Shown: positions 52,146 to 61,382, counted from the first letter of the stretch. The stretch: 64,000 bases of DNA from Alkalihalobacillus sp047302405 (GCF_047302405.1 NZ_CP154853.1:496001-560000); one strand, 5' to 3'. Made by a program: numbers and translations. Notes: generated by a model not told the origin, from the sequence alone.

Positions 52146-53231
52146 TTGACAAAATTAGATGAAACATTACAGATGCTAAAAGATTTAACAGATGCAAATG
52201 CGATTCCTGGTCATGAAAAAGAAGCTCGTGAGGTCATGACGAAATACATAACTCCTTATGCGGATGAAATTGAAACCGATCGTTTAGGTTCATTAATTGC
52301 GAAAAAAGTTGGTGATGAAAATGGACCTAAAATTATGGTTGCTGGCCATTTAGATGAAATTGGATTTATGGTAACAAACATCGATGAAAAAGGATTTTTA
52401 AGCTTTCAACCTGTTGGTGGCTGGTGGGAGCAAGTGATGCTCGCTCAACGTGTCACGATTATGACTAAAGATGGTGATATTCCAGGTGTAATCGGTTCAA
52501 AACCTCCACATATTTTACCGGCAGAAGCTCGTCGTAAACCTGTCGATAAAAAAGATATGTTTATTGATATTGGTGCTACTAGTAAAGAAGAAGCAATGGA
52601 GTTTGGCGTTCGTCCTGGTGATTCTGTTGTTCCTGTATGTGAATTTACGGTTATGAAAAATGAGAAATTCTTAATGGCAAAAGCATGGGACAACCGGATT
52701 GGATGTGCGATCGCGATTGATGTTTTGAAAAACCTTAAAGGTGAAAACCATCCAAATGTTGTCTATGGAGTTGGGACGATTCAAGAGGAAATTGGCTTAA
52801 GAGGGGCAAAAACATCGGCCAATCAAATTGAGCCAGACATTGCATTTGGTGTCGATGTGGGAATTGCTGGAGATACACCTGGAGTAACAGCAAAAGAAGC
52901 CTTAGCAAAAATGGGGGATGGACCACAAATCGTGCTTTATGATGCATCAATGATTTCTCATAAAGGCGTGCGTGATTTTGTAACCAATACGGCTGATGAA
53001 TATAATATTCCGTATCAATACGATTTAATGCCTGGTGGAGGCACCGATTCAGGAGCGATCCACTTAACTGCAAATGGTGTACCTGCCTTATCGATCACGG
53101 TTCCAACTCGTTACATTCATACTCATGCGGCGATTTTACACCGTGATGATTATGAAAATACAGTCAAATTAATTACGGAAGTGATTAAAAAGCTCGATAA
53201 AGAAACGGTTGAAGCGATTACGTATAATTAA
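52146..53231 (+). CDS. ysdC: M42-family aminopeptidase YsdC
   Basis: A 361-aa metallo-aminopeptidase of the M42 family (glutamyl/deblocking aminopeptidase, often annotated as cellulase M homolog). Metal-binding residues are in AGHLDEIGF (His/Asp), TIQEEIGLRGA (Glu pair), DVG (Asp) and RYIHTHAAILHRDD (His). It is expected to form a dodecameric cytoplasmic shell that trims peptides. The start is TTG 8 nt after AGGAGG. A terminator follows. Confidence 0.92.
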   Translation: MTKLDETLQMLKDLTDANAIPGHEKEAREVMTKYITPYADEIETDRLGSLIAKKVGDENGPKIMVAGHLDEIGFMVTNIDEKGFLSFQPVGGWWEQVMLAQRVTIMTKDGDIPGVIGSKPPHILPAEARRKPVDKKDMFIDIGATSKEEAMEFGVRPGDSVVPVCEFTVMKNEKFLMAKAWDNRIGCAIAIDVLKNLKGENHPNVVYGVGTIQEEIGLRGAKTSANQIEPDIAFGVDVGIAGDTPGVTAKEALAKMGDGPQIVLYDASMISHKGVRDFVTNTADEYNIPYQYDLMPGGGTDSGAIHLTANGVPALSITVPTRYIHTHAAILHRDDYENTVKLITEVIKKLDKETVEAITYN

Positions 53232-53242
53232 TGAATAATCAC

Positions 53243-53288
53243 AAAGCTATTCCATTGGTCTATTATAGACGAGGTGGAATAGCTTTTT
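53243..53288 (+). terminator. Terminator after ysdC
   Basis: AAAGCTATTCCA / TGGAATAGCTTT, 12-bp perfect stem, 20-nt loop, T-run. Confidence 0.88.
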
Positions 53289-53374
53289 TTGAGATGAAGA
53301 GTCAAAATTGTATGGTAAATTAATAGGATAGTATTAGACAGAGGATGAAAGAGTGTTGGCAAAGGGGGAATTCG

Positions 53375-53839
53375 GTGAAAAAAAGAATCATAATAGGTGT
53401 ATGGATTGTACTTATGATAACAGCCAGTTTAATATACAATGAATGGTCAAAACATACGACATTAGATAATGTGTTCGAGGAGCAACTGTTAGAGTTGAAA
53501 GAAACCGATAAAATCGAAATTCAAAGAAGGGAGACGGTTTTATATCAGCCAGAGGTTATCATTGAAGATGAGAAGTTAATTGAAGAAATAGTTGATGTAA
53601 TAAGTACGATCGATTTGCGAAAAACGACAAGTAGTTCCTCATATCATAAAGTTTTCTATGAAATGGCTTTGTCTATAGAAACGGAAGAGGCGAGGAATAC
53701 CACGATAAGAATGGCCATATTTGATGAGTACATCACTTTATATGGTCTTTATCAAGCAGATGTTTATCAAGTTAAAAATGAAAATCATTTATACCATTTT
53801 TTGCGAAATGCTAATCTTGATTGGGCAATAGACGATTAA
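53375..53839 (+). CDS. Membrane-anchored or exported hypothetical protein, paralog 1
   Basis: A 154-aa protein of unknown family. It has one N-terminal hydrophobic segment (KKRIIIGVWIVLMITASLIY) and an acidic extracytoplasmic domain ending in ENHLYHFLRNANLDWAIDD. The domain shows a beta-rich pattern around FYEMALSIETEE. The start is GTG after AAAGGGGG; an ATG at 53345 has no ribosome site. The next gene shares its layout and C-terminal pattern, so the two look like an old tandem duplication. Confidence 0.7.
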   Translation: MKKRIIIGVWIVLMITASLIYNEWSKHTTLDNVFEEQLLELKETDKIEIQRRETVLYQPEVIIEDEKLIEEIVDVISTIDLRKTTSSSSYHKVFYEMALSIETEEARNTTIRMAIFDEYITLYGLYQADVYQVKNENHLYHFLRNANLDWAIDD

Positions 53840-53865
53840 TTCTGAAGTTATTAGGAGGCGAAATC

Positions 53866-54339
53866 TTGAAAAAAATAGCCATTGGCATAGCAACCGTATT
53901 AGTGATTGTTGCTATTGGTTTAGTCTATTCGTTTCAACAAAATAAAGTGATAACCGTTGAAGAGCTTTTAAACAAGGAACGTAAAAGTGAAAGCATTGAA
54001 CAGCCTATCGTTCGAATTGAAATCCTTCGCCAAATTCCAGAAAAAGCGTTAGATGCAACAATCATAGAAGAAGAGGAGATGATTACCGAGTTATTAAAGT
54101 TAATGGAATCCGTCTCTTTACAAAAAACAAATCGGGGCATTTCATTAAAGGAGGAATATTATTCTTTATCCTTTTATGTTGATGATGGAGGTTTTTTTAA
54201 ATTAAGAGCTAGCTTAAGCGTGCTAGGTGAATTTGTTAAGGATATGGACGATAGCATGAGGCATTATGAAGTGAAAGGGGAGAATGCTCTCTTCGAATAT
54301 TTAGTGAATTTAGAAGTTGATTGGAGCAGAGCGTATTAG
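53866..54339 (+). CDS. Membrane-anchored or exported hypothetical protein, paralog 2
   Basis: A 157-aa protein with the same plan as its upstream neighbour: N-terminal hydrophobic segment (KKIAIGIATVLVIVAIGLVY), a region with EEEMITELLKLMESVSLQKT (compare EKLIEEIVDVISTIDLRKT), EYYSLSFYVDDGG, and a C-terminal ENALFEYLVNLEVDW (compare ENHLYHFLRNANLDW). The start is TTG after TAGGAGGCG, 26 bp after paralog 1. I do not recognise a domain. Confidence 0.7.
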   Translation: MKKIAIGIATVLVIVAIGLVYSFQQNKVITVEELLNKERKSESIEQPIVRIEILRQIPEKALDATIIEEEEMITELLKLMESVSLQKTNRGISLKEEYYSLSFYVDDGGFFKLRASLSVLGEFVKDMDDSMRHYEVKGENALFEYLVNLEVDWSRAY

Positions 54340-54509
54340 TAGCAGTCTTTTTTGGGGGATTCTGTTGCATGTATGAAAAAACATGTAAAAAAACTGAAAC
54401 ATTATTTAAAACTGTACGTAAAGTTAAAAGAGTATAATGAATTTAGATTTCTTCGTGCCGTGGAAAATAGATGGATGGGAAATCATTTCGTTTTGAGGAG
54501 GGGGAGCGT

Positions 54510-54833
54510 ATGATTACAGCCGAATGGAGCATTGTAATCTTGTTCATTCTTCTTTTATTGTTTAGCTTTTATTACTACAGTAAAGTTATACGAAGATTGG
54601 ATAATATCGAGGAGAAAAATTCTATTCTCTCAAGATCGTATAAATATTCTTATTTTACGATCGTTTTTAGTTTGCTTTTTATTATTGTTTATCAATTAAC
54701 CTTTAATAATTATGAAATCTCATACGTGTTTGTTTTAACGGTGACAGCTTTTGTTGTGCTTTTAGTGAAACAGTGGACCGTGATTATTATGGGGAATAAA
54801 GTGAAAACAAAATGTAAGGAGCAAAGTGCTTAA
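54510..54833 (+). CDS. Small membrane protein, unknown
   Basis: A 107-aa protein with three predicted spans (about 6-24, 49-67 and 74-96) and a basic loop (YYYSKVIRRLDNIEEKN) after the first. The C-terminus is Lys-rich. I do not recognise the family. The ATG at 54510 sits 4 nt after GGAGGGGGAG; a 54471 ATG would add residues upstream of that site. A strong terminator follows. It may be co-transcribed with the two paralogs upstream (170-bp gap). Confidence 0.6.
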   Translation: MITAEWSIVILFILLLLFSFYYYSKVIRRLDNIEEKNSILSRSYKYSYFTIVFSLLFIIVYQLTFNNYEISYVFVLTVTAFVVLLVKQWTVIIMGNKVKTKCKEQSA

Positions 54834-54860
54834 ATACATATAGAAAAGGATTGTGCAATA

Positions 54861-54896
54861 AAAAGGTGGATCAGCTTAACTGGTCCACCTTTTTTT
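54861..54896 (+). terminator. Terminator between the small membrane gene and sspI
   Basis: AAAAGGTGGATCAG / CTGGTCCACCTTTT (one G-T pair) with loop CTTAA and T-run. It lies between convergent genes and is nearly symmetric, so it can serve both. Confidence 0.88.
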
Positions 54897-54926
54897 GGAA
54901 TGTACATTTACATATTTAACAGTTTT

Positions 54927-55133
54927 TTATTGTAAGCCTTGACTAATTTGTTGACATAGTGCATCTTTTTGTTGTTCATCAGCTTGTTGCCAATACACTT
55001 CAAATAGCACTCCAAGACCCGGCAGCATTTTTTCCTCCCCTTTTTGGATCGCATCAACTATTGTTGCTTCGACATCTTGTTCGGAACTTCCTTTAATGTT
55101 GGCCATAATGGCACCACGTAAATTAAAGCTCAT
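54927..55133 (-). CDS. sspI: Small acid-soluble spore protein SspI
   Basis: A 68-aa minor spore core protein. Residues SFNLRGAIMANIKGSSEQDV and TIVDAIQKGEEKMLPGLGVL follow the SspI family closely. It is made in the forespore late in sporulation; its role is unclear. I start at the second in-frame ATG (55133) after GGAGAATC, which gives the family length; the first would add seven residues (MERRIIT). Its position beside ysgA is conserved. Confidence 0.92.
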   Translation of the reverse strand: MSFNLRGAIMANIKGSSEQDVEATIVDAIQKGEEKMLPGLGVLFEVYWQQADEQQKDALCQQISQGLQ

Positions 55134-55255
55134 CGTTATGATTCTCCTTTCCATTCTGTTGTGAAAGCTGCATCGTTAGTTTGTCCAAACGAGACTGGAT
55201 TATGAGTAAAAAAATAGGTATGATGAATGGATAGAGGAAAAAGGAGCAATTTGGA

Positions 55256-56020
55256 ATGAAACGAATAGAATCAGTTAAAAATGAACAAGTTAAAAATTGG
55301 AAAAAGCTATTAGCTAAAAAAGGTCGGGATAAGTCAGGACAATTTTTGTTAGAAGGTTTTCATTTAATTGAAGAAGCTTTAAAAGCTAAATTGAAATTTG
55401 AGGCCATTTTGGTGACCGATGAAGATAAAATCGAAAATCAATGGCAGATGGATCGAAGAAAAATCATCATTGTGACAGAGCAAGTGTTGAAAGAATTAAG
55501 TGAGATGGATACACCACAAGGAATTGTGGCAGTTGTTCACATGCCTGCATGGCCAGAGCAAATTGCGGCAACAGGTCAATGGTTATTGATTGATCGGGTT
55601 CAAGACCCTGGAAATATTGGAACGATGATTCGGACAGCTGAAGCGGCTGGTTTAACGGGTGTTGTGCTTGGTGAAGGCAGTGTTGATTTGTATAATGGAA
55701 AAGTTGTTCGGGCAACACAAGGGGCTCTTTTCCATATTCCTATTATTAAAGGGAATATTCTTGAACTCATCCCAAAGTTTAAAGCAGCAGGTATTCCTGT
55801 TTTTGGTACAGCATTAGAAAAAGCAAGCTCTTATACGGCGGTTGAACCTCAATCTCAATTTGCTTTAATTGTGGGCAATGAAGGGCAAGGGGTCGAAAAG
55901 AGCATTTTAGCGGAGTGTGATCAAAATATTTATATCCCTATTTTTGGACAAGCTGAATCTTTAAATGTGGCGGTGGCCTCGGGAATTTTAATGTATTATT
56001 TAAAAGCTGTTCGTTCATAA
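55256..56020 (+). CDS. ysgA: TrmH/SpoU-family RNA methyltransferase YsgA
   Basis: A 254-aa putative 2'-O-ribose methyltransferase of rRNA. The N-terminal substrate-binding domain (about 1-95, with FLLEGFHLIEEALK) precedes the SPOUT knot with motif 1 DRVQDPGNIGTMIRTAEAAG, motif 2 LIVGNEGQGV and motif 3 IYIPIFGQAESLNVAVASGI. The precise target nucleotide is unknown. The start is an ATG after AAAGGAGC. It precedes pheST as in B. subtilis. Confidence 0.92.
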   Translation: MKRIESVKNEQVKNWKKLLAKKGRDKSGQFLLEGFHLIEEALKAKLKFEAILVTDEDKIENQWQMDRRKIIIVTEQVLKELSEMDTPQGIVAVVHMPAWPEQIAATGQWLLIDRVQDPGNIGTMIRTAEAAGLTGVVLGEGSVDLYNGKVVRATQGALFHIPIIKGNILELIPKFKAAGIPVFGTALEKASSYTAVEPQSQFALIVGNEGQGVEKSILAECDQNIYIPIFGQAESLNVAVASGILMYYLKAVRS

Positions 56021-56052
56021 TGCTAAAACGAGGGAATATTTATATTTCCTTG

Positions 56053-56081
56053 TTGCAACAGGATGGAAGTTTCAATATAAT
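56053..56081 (+). promoter_or_regulatory. Sigma-A promoter of pheST
   Basis: TTGCAA (56053-56058), 17-bp spacer, TATAAT (56076-56081). The predicted start is near 56088, right before the T-box leader. Confidence 0.8.
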
Positions 56082-56087
56082 AGAAAC

Positions 56088-56361
56088 AACTGAAAATGGC
56101 AAAATGCAACGAAAGAGAGTAGTAAGATAACCACTGCCTAATAGGGAGGGAATGTCACAGACTGAAAGCATTCCTTAGGTGAGAGTATTTGAATTCGCTC
56201 TGGAGCAGACGCTGGAACGTAGGAAAGTAAATTTCTTATTAAAGTGTTACGGATGAAGATTCGTTATGATAATGAAGTGTATAGGCTTCTTTTTGATGCT
56301 TATAAATAAGGGTGGTACCGCGAGCCATCGTCCCTTTCTAATGAGGGATGATGGCTTTTTT
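56088..56361 (+). ncRNA. T-box leader of pheST
   Basis: The specifier region TATTTGAATTCGCTCTGG contains a TTC (phenylalanine) codon. The T-box AGGGTGGTACCGCG is at 56309-56322. The terminator AGCCATCGTCCCT / AGGGATGATGGCT with a T-run is at 56323-56361. The leader ends 430 bp before pheS, an unusual distance caused by an inserted repeat. Confidence 0.93.
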
Positions 56362-56404
56362 CTATGAAGAAAAAGGCTTACTAAGTTTCAGTAAAATGAG
56401 CGGA

Positions 56405-56776
56405 GTTTGTAAGAAGCTCGAGAAAAACCAAACGAAATGTTTACTACTAAGTTGAGCCGAATGGCTTTTGGATAACCAAAACGGAGCCAGTGCAATACCT
56501 GGAGACTCCTGCGGGAGAAGTGAAACACGGGAGACCCCGCAGCGGTTAGCGAGGAGGCTCCCGGTTCACCCGCGGAACGCGTAGGGTATGGAGCTGGTGG
56601 AGTAAACCAACTGCACTTTTCTCGCTACTGAGCAAACAGGCTTCGCTTTATATCAATCCAGCTACGCCTGTTAGAAGCTCGAGAAAAATCGGTTCGTCTT
56701 ATGAAGTCAAAAAGCGACTTCAGAAGCCGCCCCTAATTTTTTCTCGCTTCTGACCAAACAGGCTTCGCTTTATATC
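56405..56776 (+). repeat. Composite interspersed repeat between T-box and pheS (R6)
   Basis: From 56444 it matches R5 (42208-42593) in opposite orientation: CTAAGTTGAGCCGAATGGCT, a GC-rich core with GGAGACTCCTGCGGGAG and CCCGCGGAACGCGTAGG, then two end units with CTTCGCTTTATATCA. A partial unit AGAAGCTCGAGAAAAA also occurs at 56412. A hairpin TGAAGTC-AAAAAGC-GACTTCA lies at 56702-56722. The repeat stops at the pheS ribosome site (AAAGGAGG). Confidence 0.85.
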
Positions 56777-56793
56777 AAAGGAGGAAATTGGAA

Positions 56794-57828
56794 ATGCGTG
56801 AACGTTTAGAGGAATTACGTGTCGAGGCTCTTGCTAAAGTAGAAGCGGCGTCAGACAAAAAAGCGTTACAAGAAGTACGTGTCGCTTATTTAGGGAAAAA
56901 AGGTCCGATTACAGAAGTTTTAAGAGGAATGGGAAAATTATCTGCTGAGGAACGTCCGGTTATTGGCCAAGTAGCCAATGAAGTACGTGATACGATCAAG
57001 CAGGAAATTGATAAAAAAGAACAACTTTTTGACGAGGCTGAAATGGAAGCAAAACTTGCGGCAGAAAGTATAGATGTTACTTTACCAGGTCGCCCTGTTC
57101 AAAAGGGAACAAAACATCCATTAACAACCGTTGTTGAAGAGGTTGAGGATGCCTTTATCGGCTTAGGTTTCACTGTTGCAGAGGGACCGGAAGTCGAAGT
57201 TGATTATTATAACTTTGAAGCTTTAAATTTACCAAAAGATCATCCAGCACGTGATATGCAGGATTCGTTCTACTTTACGGAAGAGCTTTTATTAAGAACT
57301 CATACATCACCAGTTCAAGCAAGAACGATGGAAAAGCATAAAGGAAAAGGACCTGTTAAAGTCATTTGTCCAGGAAAAGTATTCCGTCGTGATGATGATG
57401 ATGCGACCCATTCACACCAATTTATGCAAATTGAAGGATTGTTTGTTGATGAAAGGGTCCGAATGAGTGATTTAAAAGGAGTATTGGACTCATTTGTAAA
57501 ATCATTTTTTGGAACAGATCGTGAAATTCGCTTACGTCCAAGTTACTTCCCTTTCACTGAGCCTTCGGTTGAAGTCGATGTTTCTTGCGGAATGTGTCAT
57601 GGAAAAGGCTGTCGTGTTTGTAAACAGACAGGATGGATTGAAGTGCTTGGTGCCGGTATGGTTCATCCTCGAGTACTTGAAATGAGTGGATTTGATCCGA
57701 AAAAATATAGTGGCTTTGCCTTTGGAATGGGAGTCGAGCGTTTAGCGATGTTGAAATATGACATTGATGATATCCGTCACTTCTATACAAATGACATGAG
57801 ATTTTTAGCCCAATTTACCGGAGCATAA
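56794..57828 (+). CDS. pheS: Phenylalanine-tRNA ligase alpha subunit
   Basis: A 344-aa catalytic alpha subunit of the (alpha-beta)2 enzyme that charges tRNA-Phe. The N-terminal coiled-coil arm is followed by the class II core: FRRDDDDATHSHQF (motif 2), FPFTEPSVEVDV, and FAFGMGVERLAMLKY (motif 3). I start at the ATG at 56794, nine bases after AGGAGG, which gives the B. subtilis length; the TTG at 56788 is only 3 nt from it. Transcription is controlled by the T-box upstream. Confidence 0.97.
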   Translation: MRERLEELRVEALAKVEAASDKKALQEVRVAYLGKKGPITEVLRGMGKLSAEERPVIGQVANEVRDTIKQEIDKKEQLFDEAEMEAKLAAESIDVTLPGRPVQKGTKHPLTTVVEEVEDAFIGLGFTVAEGPEVEVDYYNFEALNLPKDHPARDMQDSFYFTEELLLRTHTSPVQARTMEKHKGKGPVKVICPGKVFRRDDDDATHSHQFMQIEGLFVDERVRMSDLKGVLDSFVKSFFGTDREIRLRPSYFPFTEPSVEVDVSCGMCHGKGCRVCKQTGWIEVLGAGMVHPRVLEMSGFDPKKYSGFAFGMGVERLAMLKYDIDDIRHFYTNDMRFLAQFTGA

Positions 57829-57839
57829 GGAGGAGAACA

Positions 57840-60263
57840 ATGTTAGTTTCATATAAATGGTTGCAGGAATATGTTGATCTATCAGAAGTAACTGCGGCAG
57901 AAATCGCAGAAAAAATGACTCGTGGTGGAATCGAAATTGATTTTATTCATGAATTGAATAAAGGAGTAAGTGGGATTGTTGTTGGCTATGTAAAAGAATG
58001 TCAGCAACATCCAAACGCTGATAAATTAAATGTTTGTAAAGTAGATATCGGTGGGGATGAAGTCGTTCAAATCGTCTGTGGAGCCCCAAATGTGGCCGCT
58101 GGTCAATATGTCATTGTTGCAAAAGTGGGAGCTGTTTTACCAGGTAACTTCAAAATTAAAAAAGCAAAGCTTCGTGGCGAAGTTTCCATGGGAATGATTT
58201 GTTCTCTGCAAGAGCTAGGTATTGATGGAAAACTCGTTCAAAAAGAATTTGAGGAAGGGATTTATGTTTTTCAAGATGAGGTACCGGTTGGAACGGATGC
58301 CATTTCTCACTTGAACTTAGATGACCATGTGTTAGAGCTAGACTTAACACCAAATCGCTCAGATTGTTTAAATATGCTTGGGGTGGCTTATGAAGTCTCG
58401 TCCTTATACAATCTTCCTGTACAATTGCCACAAGTTGACTTATCTATTAATACAACCTCTTCAAAATCAAATGATGTTGAAGTGACTATTGAGGATACGG
58501 ACGCTAATCCATATTATGGGGCGATTGTGATTAAAGACGTCAAAGTTGGAAAGTCGCCACTTTGGTTACAAAACCGTTTAATGGCAGCGGGTATTCGCCC
58601 AATTAGCAATGTGGTGGACGTAACGAACTATGTTTTACTTGAATATGGCCAACCGCTTCATGCTTTTGATTATGATCGTTTTGGTTCAAAAGAAGTAGTC
58701 GTTCGTAAAGCAAAAGAAGAAGAGAAAATGCTTTCTCTAGACGGGGTTGAGCGTACGTTAGCAAGGGACCATTTAGTGATTACAAATGGGATCGAACCAA
58801 TGGCTATTGCCGGTGTCATGGGTGGTAAAAAATCTGAAGTACAAGATGATACGACAACGATTTTATTAGAGGCCGCTTATTTTAATCCTACTAGCGTGCG
58901 AAAAACATCAAAAGATTTAGGCTTACGAAGTGATTCAAGTGCACGTTTTGAAAAAGGGGTAGATAAAAAACGAGTTCGTGAAGCAGCAAAAAGAGCGGCT
59001 ACTTTAATCGTTGAGCTTGCAGGGGGGCAAATTTCCGAGCAAATCGTTGAGGTCGATCATCTAACGATTGAAGAACCAAAAATTGAATTGGAGCTATCAA
59101 AATTAAATAATCGACTTGGCTTATCGGTGAACCAAGCAGAAGTCGTCAATATTTTGAAGCAATTACGTTTTGATGTTGAAGTGAATGGAGATACGTTCAA
59201 CGTAACTGGACCGACACGTCGTAGTGACATTCAAATTGAAGAAGATTTATATGAGGAAGTGGCCCGCATTTACGGATATGATAATATCCCGACAACATTG
59301 CCTGATTCGGCGACAACTCAAGGTCATTTATCTGAATATCAATCAAAGCGCCGTCGTGTTCGCCGTTATTTAGAAGGAGCTGGTTTAAATGAGGTGATCA
59401 CTTACTCATTAACAAGCCCGACGAAGGCAAAAGGTTTTGCTGAGGAAGAGAATGCTCATCTTGTTGGTTTAGCGATGCCGATGAGTGATGAACGTAGTAC
59501 AATGAGAACAAGTTTAATTCCGCATTTATTTGATGTCGCTCGTTACAATTTAAACCGTAAAAATCACGATATCGCTATTTTTGAAATAGGTTCGATTTTT
59601 AAAACAGATGAAGCAACGATTACGAAACAACCGATTGAAAATGAAATGTTGGCACTCTCCGTAAACGGCTTATGGCATGAGCATAGTTGGCAAGGCGAAA
59701 AGAAAGCGGTCGATTTTTATGTTTTAAAAGGAATTGTCGAAGGTTTAGTTGCAGAGTTAGGACTAAGCTCAAAGCTCCAATTTAAATTAGGCCAAAAACC
59801 AGACTTACATCCAGGTCGAACAGCTATTGTTGAATTAGCAGGAAAAGAGATTGGTTACATCGGTCAGGTTCATCCAAAAACAGCAAAAGAGCAAGATTTA
59901 AAAGAGATTTACGTTGGCCAACTCGATTTAGTCTCATTACTAAACGTTGAGCCAGAAACAGTTACTTATCAAACGCTCCCTAGATTCCCAGCGATCGTCC
60001 GTGACATCGCCCTTGTAGTGGATGAAAAAGTATTAGCATCCGAGTTAGAAAACACTATTGTTTCAGCTGGTGGAGAGTTGCTGAAAGGCCTTCGTCTTTT
60101 TGACTTATACCAAGGTGAACATCTAGAGGACGGGAAAAAATCACTTGCTTTTTCGTTAACTTATTTAGATCCGGAACGTACATTAACCGATGAAGAAGTA
60201 ACAGAAAAACATGAAACAGTATTAAATGCCCTAGCTGAAACAGGGGCAACATTGCGTTCATAA
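57840..60263 (+). CDS. pheT: Phenylalanine-tRNA ligase beta subunit
   Basis: An 807-aa beta subunit. It has an N-terminal tRNA-binding EMAP-like domain (about 40-150), B3/B4 editing domain (about 200-400, with GIRPISNVVDVTNYVL and PLHAFDYD), B5 domain (about 405-475), a catalytic-like core, and a C-terminal ferredoxin-fold anticodon domain (FDLYQGEHLEDGKKSLAFS). It hydrolyses Tyr-tRNA-Phe. It lies 11 bp after pheS in one operon. rnhC, which follows pheT in B. subtilis, is missing. Confidence 0.97.
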   Translation: MLVSYKWLQEYVDLSEVTAAEIAEKMTRGGIEIDFIHELNKGVSGIVVGYVKECQQHPNADKLNVCKVDIGGDEVVQIVCGAPNVAAGQYVIVAKVGAVLPGNFKIKKAKLRGEVSMGMICSLQELGIDGKLVQKEFEEGIYVFQDEVPVGTDAISHLNLDDHVLELDLTPNRSDCLNMLGVAYEVSSLYNLPVQLPQVDLSINTTSSKSNDVEVTIEDTDANPYYGAIVIKDVKVGKSPLWLQNRLMAAGIRPISNVVDVTNYVLLEYGQPLHAFDYDRFGSKEVVVRKAKEEEKMLSLDGVERTLARDHLVITNGIEPMAIAGVMGGKKSEVQDDTTTILLEAAYFNPTSVRKTSKDLGLRSDSSARFEKGVDKKRVREAAKRAATLIVELAGGQISEQIVEVDHLTIEEPKIELELSKLNNRLGLSVNQAEVVNILKQLRFDVEVNGDTFNVTGPTRRSDIQIEEDLYEEVARIYGYDNIPTTLPDSATTQGHLSEYQSKRRRVRRYLEGAGLNEVITYSLTSPTKAKGFAEEENAHLVGLAMPMSDERSTMRTSLIPHLFDVARYNLNRKNHDIAIFEIGSIFKTDEATITKQPIENEMLALSVNGLWHEHSWQGEKKAVDFYVLKGIVEGLVAELGLSSKLQFKLGQKPDLHPGRTAIVELAGKEIGYIGQVHPKTAKEQDLKEIYVGQLDLVSLLNVEPETVTYQTLPRFPAIVRDIALVVDEKVLASELENTIVSAGGELLKGLRLFDLYQGEHLEDGKKSLAFSLTYLDPERTLTDEEVTEKHETVLNALAETGATLRS

Positions 60264-60425
60264 ATAAAATAGGTTAGACAATATACTCCAAACGGCCATC
60301 TTATGAGGTAACATTATACCCTTAGGATGGTTTGTTTTGTCTAAAAGTTAAAGGAGATAAAAGGTCAAACGGAGGGAACTGTTTTTTATGATTCGAGATA
60401 GTGGGATCGAAATGCCCAGAGACTG

Positions 60426-60454
60426 CATTACAAAAAAAGTAATTTTTTGTAATG
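60426..60454 (+). promoter_or_regulatory. AT-rich hairpin in the pheT-zapA gap
   Basis: CATTACAAAAAA / TTTTTTGTAATG, 12-bp perfect stem with loop AGTAA. It could be a bidirectional terminator. The rest of the gap (60264-60562) shows an imperfect hairpin near 60295-60335 and nothing coding. Confidence 0.4.
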
Positions 60455-60562
60455 GTAAACTCGATATTTTCATTATTCATGCTTCGTGATATGATATAAG
60501 TTAGGTTTGAACTATTTTAAAATGAATGAATCGTTAGTTGTTTTTAGACAGGAGGCATTTAG

Positions 60563-60850
60563 GTGGCAGATGATAAACAAAAGCAACGGACAACCGTGTC
60601 AATTTATGGGCAAGCTTATACCGTTGTCGGAAAAGAGCCACCATCGCATATTAAGGAAGTGGCTCAAAGCGTAGACCAAAAAATGCGAGAAATAAAAAAA
60701 AGAAATCCTTATTTAGATACGACGAGACTTGCTGTACTAACGGCAGTGAATGTAGTCGATGAATATATGAAAATTGTTGAAGAGCGTGATGCTCTCTTAA
60801 AAAAAATAGCAGACGCAAAAGGTGTTACAGGAGAGGACAAAAATGCTTAG
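60563..60850 (+). CDS. zapA: Cell division protein ZapA
   Basis: A 95-aa positive regulator of FtsZ ring assembly. RTTVSIYGQAYTVVGKEPPSHIKEVAQSVDQKM is the family globular part, followed by a C-terminal coiled coil (VVDEYMKIVEERDALLKKI). The start is GTG after AGGAGG. Its stop overlaps the cvpA start by 8 bp. Confidence 0.93.
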   Translation: MADDKQKQRTTVSIYGQAYTVVGKEPPSHIKEVAQSVDQKMREIKKRNPYLDTTRLAVLTAVNVVDEYMKIVEERDALLKKIADAKGVTGEDKNA

Positions 60851-61382
60851 TTTTATTATCCTTATAATTCTTTTAGGTAGTTTCTTTATCGGCCAAAGAA
60901 GAGGCTTCATCCTACAATTAATTCATTTAGTTGGATTTTTTGTATCTATATTTGTTGCGTATAAATATTATGATGTACTCGCTTCGTATATTAGGTTATG
61001 GATCCCATATCCACAATTCTCAAGTGATAACACGTTTGGATTAATTGTCTCGGCATTTGATGCAGAAAGTGTATATTACGGAGGGATTGCCTTTGCGATT
61101 TTATTCTTTGGAACAAAGATTGCCTTACATATTGTAGGTTCGATGCTTGATTTTGTAGCCCACTTACCGATTTTAAGAATGCTGAATCGTTGGTTAGGGA
61201 GCCTATTATGTATGGTGGAAGCTTATTTAATCATGTTCGTTTTGTTAAATGTGGCGGCATTAATTCAAGTAGAAGTTGTTCAAGAACTTTTACACTCATC
61301 GGTCGTTGCCCAATCTATGATTCATAACACCCCATTTTTATCGGAGTGGATCCGTGAGTTATGGGTGAGCACTGAACTTTAA
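60843..61382 (+). CDS. cvpA: CvpA-family membrane protein
   Basis: A 179-aa protein of the CvpA family (YshB in B. subtilis) with four hydrophobic segments and the N-terminal IGQRRGFILQLIHLVGFFVS typical of the family. CvpA was first linked to colicin V production; its general role is unsettled, possibly in envelope homeostasis. The start is the ATG at 60843 after CAGGAGAGG. In B. subtilis polX and mutS2 follow; here a terminator and a ger operon follow. Confidence 0.88.
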   Translation: MLSFIILIILLGSFFIGQRRGFILQLIHLVGFFVSIFVAYKYYDVLASYIRLWIPYPQFSSDNTFGLIVSAFDAESVYYGGIAFAILFFGTKIALHIVGSMLDFVAHLPILRMLNRWLGSLLCMVEAYLIMFVLLNVAALIQVEVVQELLHSSVVAQSMIHNTPFLSEWIRELWVSTEL

